Positions 62,101 to 64,000 of a DNA stretch of 64,000 nucleotides are shown here, piece by piece (the stretch's first letter is position 1; every line of letters starts with the position of its first letter). This DNA comes from Sipunculus nudus (lineage: Eukaryota > Annelida > Sipuncula > Golfingiida > Sipunculidae): NCBI GenBank assembly GCA_026874595.1, contig CM049309.1:92960723-93024722 (forward strand), written 5' to 3'. The translations under genes were made by a program, and so were the position numbers. The notes beneath the pieces are model-generated. The model had not been told where the DNA came from. It made no database searches and saw nothing but the letters and a program-made list of their open reading frames with translations.

Positions 62101-63730
62101 GTGGTGGTGTGTGTATATGGTGATGTAAGTGTGTATGTGGTGGTTTAAGTGTGTTTGTGGTGGTGTAAGTGTATATGTGGTGTTGTAAGTGTGTTTGTGG
62201 TGGTGTAAGTATGTATGTGGTGGTGTAAGTATGTATGTGGTGGAGCACCATGTAAGTGTATATGTGGTGGTGTAAGTGTATATGTGGTGGAGCACGGTGT
62301 AAGTGTGTATGTGGTGGAACCTTTGGTGAAGTTATGCACGGTGTAAGTGTGTATGTTGTTGAGCCTTGGGTGAAGTTTTGCACATTTTTAACACCAATTT
62401 TTGAGCATCTAGACTTCATTGAGTCTGGTTCAGTTAAGTCCTTGTGGATAAGAGATATCTTTGGAACTGTGCTGTCCACTCAGTGACCCCATCTCAACAC
62501 AAAAATAAACTGATCTGTAAGAAAAGTATTGGCCTCTCTTTTCATGAACTTTAATGGCGTTTGTATATTGTTTTAGTCATTTGATGTTTGTCTTTTATAA
62601 CCACCCAGTTTTTTCCAGCTCCTTTCACATTTATTTTCAACCATTTTAGAGAATTGCAAACATTTGACCAGGTGATCCATTTAATCATCCTGTTGTGGTC
62701 TCTTGATAACAACTTAGATTCTTCTCTCATAATTAACCCCAAAATTGATGCACAGATGATCGGAATAGTGTTGAGACTTCGGGTCTGTTCTTTGTTCTTG
62801 TTAGGCCATTGAAGCCGAGACTAGCTACCGAACCAGCGTGTCTGATGCAAACCAAAGGCAGCAGGAACTTGAAAAGGTCAAGGTCAGTGGACTGTTTGAC
62901 ACTGATTTCTTATGACCATCTTTCTCAAAATCTAATCTAACTCTAGAAGACTAGTGAGACCTATTTCATTGTGAATAAGTATTTACTAATGAATTATGAT
63001 GTATCCTTATTTACATAAGTCTTCTCTGGAAACAATTTTGAGGGGGTTATGCCCTTTCACATAAGCTAGAATCCTGTTTTACCATTGAGTAATATGTATT
63101 TTGACTTTATGTGAAGGTGTTCATTACAAGGAAACTCCAGGCCAAATGCAATAAAGAATGAATTGGAAAATGCAGATTTGCACTTTCAAGTTTATAGAAA
63201 TTATTCTGAAATGTTGAGTTGTTTTAGTACTTGGTATGAAGGAGAATGTTTTAAAAGTCTACATGTAATAATTTTTTTCTTTTCTGTTTCAGAGGAAAAA
63301 GCTGGCTGAACTTCGTGAATTACTCTTTCAGTGTGACTGCACTATGAAAATGGTATTTCAATTACACTGTTCCGCATTCTGCATTTCTTCTGCATGATCT
63401 GTATCAGATAACCCAGCACTCTTCACTACGTAATATGCATAAAAAACATAAGTGGATTTATATAAATAGTTTTGTCAGTAAATGATTCACATTAACAGAC
63501 ATGTTTACCAGTGCTATTTTATACTTTCAAATTGTAAGATGTACTGTAAAGCTTGGACTCCTTCTAATGGAAAATGAGAAATTTGAAAATCTGTCAGTCT
63601 TGTGATATATGAATACTTAGTGTACATGGACCAATCATTTACCTGAAGTTTTACTACTGTCTCTTTGTTACAGCTGACCATAGAGTACTTCAAACTGGAG
63701 CAGACCCTTACAGCATCTGTGCCTGTTCAG
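2042..63730 (+). CDS. ARHGAP45: ARHGAP45/ARHGAP29/GMIP-family F-BAR RhoGAP, partial gene of 13 exons
   Basis: Joined exons: 2042-2176, 13265-13346, 49827-49887, 52557-52638, 54206-54343, 57861-57925, 58633-58677, 59141-59206, 60009-60089, 61560-61739, 62805-62882, 63293-63352 and 63674-63730. All introns are GT-AG and the phases match, giving about 377 codons without a stop. Residues 1-93 match the conserved N-terminal region of human HMHA1 (AHEKLGE, ISKVKGFNYES, SSVSDYLM). From about residue 122 the protein is an F-BAR domain (LDSGVEVAL, AKYAKD, LEADYAKGLSKLA, PLNAKRSEHEKRRK, LDKKKKLEEEA). Family members bind and curve membranes through F-BAR and inactivate Rho GTPases through a C-terminal RhoGAP domain, which would lie beyond the window, as would the start codon. 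An invertebrate gene is probably co-orthologous to ARHGAP45, ARHGAP29 and GMIP, so the symbol names the family only. Confidence 0.92.
2456..4253 (+). mobile_element. Pearl/Helentron-like non-autonomous element C1
   Basis: Left end AGCTCAGCTGACTTTCAGTC just after a T run, then a (GTCC/GTCT) microsatellite (about 2499-2541). The core has tandem units of about 330-350 bp (ACTGGACCTAGAATCTT, GGAAACCAGAAATTAGGTCT, GGTGGCGCCACC). The right end is GTCAGCTGAGC, then palindrome GACCCATGGGTC (4235-4246), then TCTTGTT. Inverted subterminal repeats, tetranucleotide microsatellite, tandem core and terminal hairpin match the bivalve pearl/Helentron-type layout. No protein is encoded. Confidence 0.8.
2499..2541 (+). 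repeat. GTCC/GTCT microsatellite of element C1
   Basis: Run of GTCC, GTCT and GTCG-like tetranucleotides just inside the left end of the element. It is part of the element layout and not an independent locus. Confidence 0.85.
4254..4553. other. Intron 1 spacer between two elements
   Basis: Unique-looking AT-rich sequence between elements C1 and D. Nothing coding or regulatory is recognised. Confidence 0.5.
4636..6120 (+). repeat. 180-bp tandem units of element D
   Basis: Units begin GTACAGACTTTTTTTCGCA and include GGCCTGATTTTTGGTGTGTT and CATGAAAAATATAAATTTTC. Starts are near 4636, 4815, 4995, 5175, 5355, 5535, 5714, 5895 and 6074. The first four alternate as two subtypes, so part of the array is a 360-bp dimer. 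Short frames of about 60-70 codons arise here and are not genes. Confidence 0.92.
6167..6241 (+). repeat. GTCC/GTCT microsatellite of element E1
   Basis: About 75 bp of GTCC and GTCT tetranucleotides just inside the left end of E1. Confidence 0.9.
6978..7360. mobile_element. CGCG-rich MITE inside element E1
   Basis: Long terminal inverted repeats starting CTGTGGTTGGCTTTATTTTC on the left and ending GAATAAAAAGGCAACCACAG on the right, flanked by TA at 6976-6977 and 7361-7362. Both arms carry repeated TTCGCGA motifs. The TA duplication suggests a Tc1/mariner-type transposase in trans. A decayed relative lies at 52873-53309. Confidence 0.8.
8047..8078 (+). repeat. Poly-C tract in element E1
   Basis: Run of more than 20 C bases near 8048-8075. 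Its length is likely to be unstable and error-prone in sequencing. Confidence 0.85.
8632..8768 (+). repeat. Two-copy ~70-bp tandem duplication
   Basis: ATGATTGCAACTTTTGCAAC with ATTCTAATATTTTAACTTAT occurs twice, starting near 8632 and 8701, inside the AT-rich part of E1. Confidence 0.85.
10098..11562. other. Intron 1 sequence without recognised features
   Basis: Mixed-composition non-coding sequence. A tRNA B-box-like GGTTCAAAACCC near 11290 was seen but no matching A box, so no SINE is called. No exon with family similarity is found. Confidence 0.5.
11563..11788 (+). repeat. 54-bp tandem repeat ending in an inverted copy
   Basis: The unit TATTTTGCTCTGTCTACATG, CTGCCAGTTTCCTGGCTATG, GATGGGTTTTGACA starts at 11563, 11617, 11671 and 11725. 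The last copy stops early, and 11754-11788 is the reverse complement of part of the unit (CAGAGCACAATATGTTAAAA). The RNA would fold into a hairpin there. Open frames on both strands are a result of the repetition. Confidence 0.9.
11789..12853. other. Intron 1 sequence without recognised features
   Basis: AT-rich, with stops in all frames. No repeat or exon is recognised. Confidence 0.5.
12854..13160 (+). mobile_element. Decayed left-end fragment related to elements C and E
   Basis: It begins AGCTCAGCTTACTGTAAATC and CATCTGAGCTGTAG, the left end of the C/E families, followed by degraded C-like text (ACCATTAGACCTAGAA, AAATTAGGTCATGGTGACC). The microsatellite and right end are lost. It lies about 100 bp upstream of exon 2. 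Confidence 0.65.
13265..13346 (+). CDS. ARHGAP45: Exon 2: N-terminal segment whose 3' end seeds the 55-bp array
   Basis: The acceptor is AATTTTTTCAG and the donor is CAGCAG|GTGAGG at 13347. The exon is 82 nt, entering in phase 1 and leaving in phase 2. It encodes FNYESENQDQDDVLESLDQV followed by ALAFTS, matching human FHYES and IAVAFSS. The last 23-24 nt are the exon part of the 55-bp tandem repeat that follows at once. The true exon has TTT ACC where nearly all later copies have TTC ACC, a silent difference that marks the original copy. Confidence 0.93.
13323..45166 (+). repeat. 55-bp tandem array of 579 exon-2/donor/intron units
   Basis: The unit is AGTGGCACTAGCATTCACC, AGCAG|GTGAGGTTTGTTC, ACAATCAAGATTTAACTT (read in three pieces). 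It joins the last ~24 nt of exon 2, the donor GT and ~31 nt of intron. GT sites run from 13347 to 45137, exactly 578 x 55 bp apart, so no net indel exists over 31.8 kb. Variation is by substitution: GTGAGG or GTTAGG, TTAAC or TTAGC, CTTAG or CTAAG, AAGATT or AAGAAT, GTGGCAC or GTGACAC, and a marked variant GTTTACAATCAAAATTCAGC. These variants recur in higher-order blocks (11, 22 and more units). The array fills about half of the window. Confidence 0.98.
13347..13352 (+). other. Authentic 5' splice site of intron 2 (first of 579 copies)
   Basis: CAG|GTGAGG directly after the last coding base of exon 2. It fits U1 snRNA at all positions from -3 to +5. The same nine bases, or a GTTAGG variant, recur every 55 bp up to 45137. 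Only this copy keeps the frame: reading past it gives AGG TGA, an immediate stop. Confidence 0.9.
45215..46010 (+). mobile_element. Helitron-like non-autonomous element A2, between the two splice-site arrays
   Basis: It matches A1 along its length (GATACTATGTTTT near the start, GGTCACATGTGAACTG, ACAGGTGGCGCCACCTAC). It ends in hairpin GTAGTCACTTGTTGACTAC (45981-45999) and CTAG at 46007-46010. The start is placed near 45215 from similarity to A1, and an 8-bp inverted repeat GTATCTGC/GCAGATAC lies there. About 50 bp separate it from the end of the donor array. Confidence 0.72.
46011..46283. other. Spacer between element A2 and the acceptor array
   Basis: Unique-looking intron 2 sequence with a short C run (about 46226-46235). 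Nothing coding is recognised. Confidence 0.5.
46284..49850 (+). repeat. 41-bp tandem array of 87 acceptor/exon-3 units
   Basis: The unit is CTTACTTGTTCTTGCAG followed by TGTTTCTGACTATTTGATG and TATGA. It joins 17 nt of intron end to the first 24 nt of exon 3. AG sites run from 46300 to 49826, exactly 86 x 41 bp, with no net indel. Variation is almost only GATGTATG or GATTTATG (Met or Ile codon if read as exon 3). Each unit holds a whole 3' splice site, because CTGAC in one unit serves as branch point for the AG of the next. The array runs directly into the real exon 3. Confidence 0.98.
49785..49826 (+). other. Authentic 3' splice site of intron 2 (last of 87 copies)
   Basis: This holds a branch-point-like CTGAC, a T/C-rich stretch and TTGCAG ending at 49826. 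The branch adenosine lies about 32 nt before the AG, a normal distance. The same complete 3' splice site is repeated every 41 bp upstream from 46300. Only this last one opens into exon 3 without a stop. Confidence 0.88.
49827..49887 (+). CDS. ARHGAP45: Exon 3: N-terminal segment whose 5' end seeds the 41-bp array
   Basis: The acceptor is CTTACTTGTTCTTGCAG ending at 49826 and the donor is AAATAAG|GTAAAC at 49888. The exon is 61 nt, phase 2 in and phase 0 out. Joined to exon 2 it reads TSSVSDYLMYDIEVSKQNSS, which matches the SSTVSEFLMGE motif of human HMHA1. Only this last of 87 identical acceptors leads into an open exon. Exon 3 shares its first 24 nt with the 86 upstream units, then departs from the repeat at GATATTGAAG. 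Confidence 0.93.
50071..51960 (+). mobile_element. Pearl/Helentron-like element E2
   Basis: Same family as E1: left end AGCTCAGCTGACTATAAGTC, GTCC/GTCT microsatellite (about 50117-50160), TTAGATGTCCCCAAGATCTCC and a poly-C run near 50942-50957. The right end is GTCAGCTGAGC, the near-palindrome GACCCATAGGTC, and CCTTGTT. It has fewer core units than E1 and no MITE. It lies in intron 3. Confidence 0.8.
51961..52556. other. Rest of intron 3
   Basis: AT-rich, non-coding. It holds one copy of a ~90-bp dispersed repeat (52132-52220) and ends in the exon 4 acceptor. Confidence 0.5.
52132..52220 (+). repeat. Dispersed ~90-bp repeat, copy 1
   Basis: GACTACCAAGCGCCAGCATC, GGAGAGTGCCTTG, TTGTACAATCCATG and AATAAATA match 58452-58540 in the same order and orientation. 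The family is not recognised. It may be the tail of a short interspersed element. Confidence 0.65.
52557..52638 (+). CDS. ARHGAP45: Exon 4: variable linker before the F-BAR domain
   Basis: The acceptor is TTTTCTGTTTCAG and the donor is CAGCA|GTGAGTG at 52639. The exon is 82 nt, phase 0 in and phase 1 out. It encodes a polar segment (SQENIALVQARNN, then SREPSQNPDEYRDS). The matching place in human HMHA1 is a serine-rich, poorly conserved linker, so sequence similarity is weak here. The call rests on the splice signals, the open frame and the phase match to exons 3 and 5. Confidence 0.82.
52873..53309. mobile_element. Decayed CGCG-rich MITE, copy 2
   Basis: The left end CTGTGGATGGGTTTATTTTC with GCGATGCTGAAGTTTC matches the MITE at 6978-7360. 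The right end AATAAAAAGTCAACCTTAG matches too. TA flanks both ends (52871-52872, 53310-53311). Most CGCG motifs are lost, which fits CpG decay of an older insertion. Confidence 0.7.
53332..54000 (+). repeat. ~30-bp C/T-rich minisatellite in intron 4
   Basis: About 22 units of CACCCTCCCTTATTCCAACTC plus TTTCCCCAG, with a 60-bp two-unit pattern in the first part, ending in a poly-C run near 53986. Every sense-strand unit has a pyrimidine tract followed by CAG, like a 3' splice site. Repetitive open frames on both strands (SNSFPSTLPY, GERVGIREG) are not genes. Confidence 0.93.
54206..54343 (+). CDS. ARHGAP45: Exon 5: start of the F-BAR domain
   Basis: The acceptor is TGAGTTTCAG and the donor is CTGG|GTGAGT at 54344. 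The exon is 138 nt, phase 1 at both ends. It encodes LLSAEEMDSIMHQLDSGVEV, then ALQRAKAWAKYAKD and VEKRVQL. This matches LPAEEVDVLLQR, AALLYAKNMAKYMKD and LEKRTTLE of human HMHA1, where the F-BAR domain begins. It is one of the best-conserved exons in the window. Confidence 0.95.
54838..57569 (+). mobile_element. Pearl/Helentron-like element C2
   Basis: Same family as C1: left end GCTCAGCTGACTTTCAGTC, GTCC/GTCT microsatellite (about 54886-54923), then a longer core with about seven units of 330-370 bp. The right end is CCCAGTCAGCTGAGAG, the degraded palindrome GACCCATTGGTC, and ACTTGTT. A poly-C run lies near 55390-55410. It fills most of intron 5. Frames of 60-110 codons in it are repeat read-through. 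Confidence 0.8.
57570..57860. other. End of intron 5
   Basis: AT-rich sequence leading to the exon 6 acceptor. Nothing else is seen. Confidence 0.5.
57861..57925 (+). CDS. ARHGAP45: Exon 6: FCH motif of the F-BAR domain
   Basis: The acceptor is TTGGTTTTACAG and the donor is GATGAT|GTGAGT at 57926. The exon is 65 nt, phase 1 in and phase 0 out. It encodes EADYAKGLSKLANNYRPALT, the classical FCH signature (compare EMEFAKGLQKIAHNC in human HMHA1). Similarity to the family is clear. Confidence 0.95.
58452..58540 (+). repeat. Dispersed ~90-bp repeat, copy 2
   Basis: GACTACTAAACGCCATCATC, GGAGAGTGCCTTGATTAG, TTGTACAATCCATG and AATAAATA match 52132-52220. It lies in intron 6. Confidence 0.65.
58633..58677 (+). 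CDS. ARHGAP45: Exon 7: short F-BAR exon
   Basis: The acceptor is CATGTTTTCAG and the donor is GACCAG|GTGAGT at 58678. The exon is 45 nt, phase 0 on both sides, and encodes SFLPFQSVYCTALDQ. This matches MPLLSIYSLALEQ of human HMHA1. Confidence 0.93.
59141..59206 (+). CDS. ARHGAP45: Exon 8: F-BAR helix
   Basis: The acceptor is TTTTTTGTTTTAG and the donor is ATAGAG|GTACAA at 59207. The exon is 66 nt, phase 0 on both sides. It encodes DVEYSQEAQTATMLIHTKAF plus IE. This fits human DLEFGHSMVQAVGTLQTQTF, and the DVE/DLE start and KAFIE/QTFMQ end align exactly. Confidence 0.93.
59207..60008. other. Intron 8
   Basis: AT-rich non-coding sequence of 802 bp. No repeat or RNA gene is recognised. Confidence 0.55.
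60009..60089 (+). CDS. ARHGAP45: Exon 9: F-BAR helix
   Basis: The acceptor is TTTTTTCCTCAG and the donor is AGGATG|GTGAGT at 60090. The exon is 81 nt, phase 0 on both sides. It encodes PLNAKRSEHEKRRKAIKDSW followed by QKELRRM. This is nearly identical to PLTLRRLEHEKRRKEIKEAW in human HMHA1. The many basic residues fit the membrane-facing side of an F-BAR dimer. Confidence 0.95.
60418..60545 (+). repeat. 31-bp tandem repeat in intron 9
   Basis: About four units of GGATTCACCAGTGTTCTGCA plus GGATAAGGGAG, the first more diverged. Each unit holds GTGTTCTGCAG. The minus-strand frame of 74 codons there is repeat read-through. Confidence 0.88.
60765..60985 (-). mobile_element. tRNA-derived SINE-like segment, minus strand
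   Basis: Read on the minus strand it starts near 60985 with an A-box-like TGGTGTAATGGTTGAGG, then a B-box-like AGGTTGAATCCC about 40 bases on. A body follows with CCAGTAAACCAGTAAATACT. Spacing and order fit a RNA polymerase III promoter of a tRNA-derived SINE. Target-site duplications were not found by eye. Confidence 0.55.
61560..61739 (+). CDS. ARHGAP45: Exon 10: long coiled-coil part of the F-BAR domain
   Basis: The acceptor is TGTCCAACAG and the donor is CACCGT|GTAAGT at 61740. The exon is 180 nt, phase 0 on both sides. It encodes KKSRSLYVQRQQEYEKAHDA, then VQKAENEALG, a serine-rich turn, and LDKKKKLEEEAMHR. Human HMHA1 has the same layout (KQGYVQRCEDHDKA, VAKAEEE, a Gly/Ser/Ala-rich turn, LDKRRRLEEEAKNK). 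The donor and the last exon bases are repeated downstream in the GTAAGT minisatellite. Confidence 0.95.
61740..62362 (+). repeat. ~20-bp GT-rich minisatellite with 21 GTAAGT donors, from the exon 10 donor
   Basis: Core unit GTAAGTGTGTATGTGGTGGT, with GTAAGT occurring 21 times including the true donor at 61740. Units vary in length and sequence, so this array is older or less homogenised than the intron 2 arrays. A late copy at 62334-62362 reads ATGCACGGTGTAAGTGTGTA, nearly the exon 10 end (ATGCACCGT|GTAAGT), so the copied segment included coding bases. On the minus strand it gives long His/Thr-rich frames that are not genes. Confidence 0.93.
62363..62804. other. Rest of intron 10
   Basis: Non-coding sequence after the GTAAGT minisatellite, ending in the exon 11 acceptor. 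Nothing else is recognised. Confidence 0.55.
62805..62882 (+). CDS. ARHGAP45: Exon 11: F-BAR coiled coil with a tandem donor
   Basis: The acceptor is TGTTCTTGTTAG and the donor is GTCAAG|GTCAGT at 62883. The exon is 78 nt, phase 0 on both sides. It encodes AIEAETSYRTSVSDANQRQQ and ELEKVK, matching EEAMATYRTCVADAKTQKQELEDTK of the human protein in spacing and key residues. A second GT six bases earlier (AAAAG|GTCAAG at 62877) would remove Val-Lys while keeping the frame. Confidence 0.93.
63293..63352 (+). CDS. ARHGAP45: Exon 12: F-BAR coiled coil
   Basis: The acceptor is CTTTTCTGTTTCAG and the donor is AAAATG|GTATTT at 63353. The exon is 60 nt, phase 0 on both sides, and encodes RKKLAELRELLFQCDCTMKM. 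It sits where human HMHA1 has VTALRQIQEVIRQSDQTIKS. The donor is weak after position +3 but is the only one that keeps the frame to exon 13. Confidence 0.9.
63674..63730 (+). CDS. ARHGAP45: Exon 13: distal F-BAR segment, last exon in the window
   Basis: The acceptor is CTCTTTGTTACAG and the donor is GTTCAG|GTAAAA at 63731. The exon is 57 nt, phase 0 on both sides. It encodes LTIEYFKLEQTLTASVPVQ, matching ATISYYQMMHMQTAPLPVH of human HMHA1. The F-BAR end, C1 and RhoGAP exons must lie downstream. Confidence 0.92.
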
Positions 63731-64000
63731 GTAAAAGCAAAATCTGTTTATCTGTTTAAGCAGAGGTAAAGCTTCACCTAAAAAAACCTTTAAAGCATTT
63801 TGAGAGGGCACATAGTGCTGTTCACAACTGTTTATGACTGGGTAAGTCATGGATATAGTTTGAAAACAAAGGCCAAACTGACATATTACAACTGGGAATG
63901 CCCTGCGCTTGTTATCCGTCTTATTTTATATCAGATCATAATTGAATTATATGTTAAATAAAACAAGTGTGACAAATGATGTATTTTAAGTACCAAGCCC
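63731..64000. other. Start of the intron after exon 13
   Basis: Begins GTAAAAGC. No further exon is seen before the window ends, so the gene continues downstream. Confidence 0.7.

Noticed and set aside
61670..62479. 269-codon minus-strand frame rich in His, Thr and Tyr
   Set aside because: It is the GT-rich minisatellite read backward. Part of it overlaps exon 10 on the other strand, and there is no codon or domain signal.

Overview
The window looks like nuclear DNA of an animal, most likely a bivalve mollusc. This rests on small exons with GT-AG introns, on large introns, and on several non-autonomous transposable element families built like the bivalve 'pearl'/Helentron elements: a left inverted repeat, a GTCC/GTCT microsatellite, a tandem-repeat core, and a terminal hairpin. 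The species cannot be named from the sequence. No bacterial-style genes, rRNA, tRNA or CRISPR array were seen. Most of the long open frames are repeats read through.

One gene crosses the whole window on the + strand and is cut at both ends. Thirteen exons between 2042 and 63730 join in a single frame into about 377 codons. The protein belongs to the ARHGAP45 (HMHA1) / ARHGAP29 / GMIP family: a conserved N-terminal segment followed by an F-BAR membrane-bending domain. The C1 and RhoGAP domains of the family would lie downstream of the window. Every junction agrees in GT-AG signals and codon phase.

The main finding is intron 2 (13347-49826, 36,480 bp). Its 5' splice site lies in a 55-bp tandem repeat present 579 times (13323-45166). 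Each unit holds the last 23-24 bases of exon 2, the donor CAG|GT, and the first ~31 bases of the intron. Its 3' splice site lies in a 41-bp tandem repeat present 87 times (46284-49850). Each unit holds a branch-point-like CTGAC, a pyrimidine tract, TTGCAG, and the first 24 bases of exon 3. Normal protein needs the first of 579 donors joined to the last of 87 acceptors. Using any other donor or acceptor adds an in-frame stop. A third, smaller case is intron 10, where a ~20-bp repeat carries 21 GTAAGT motifs starting at the true donor.

Layout: 1-1145, Helitron-like element A1; 2042-2176, exon 1; 2177-13264, intron 1 with element C1, element D interrupted by element E1 (which itself carries a CGCG-rich MITE), a 54-bp repeat and an element fragment; 13265-13346, exon 2; 13347-49826, intron 2 with the donor array, element A2 and the acceptor array; 49827-63730, exons 3 to 13 with shorter introns holding element E2, a second MITE, a C/T-rich minisatellite, element C2, a SINE-like segment and the GTAAGT repeat; 63731-64000, the start of the next intron.
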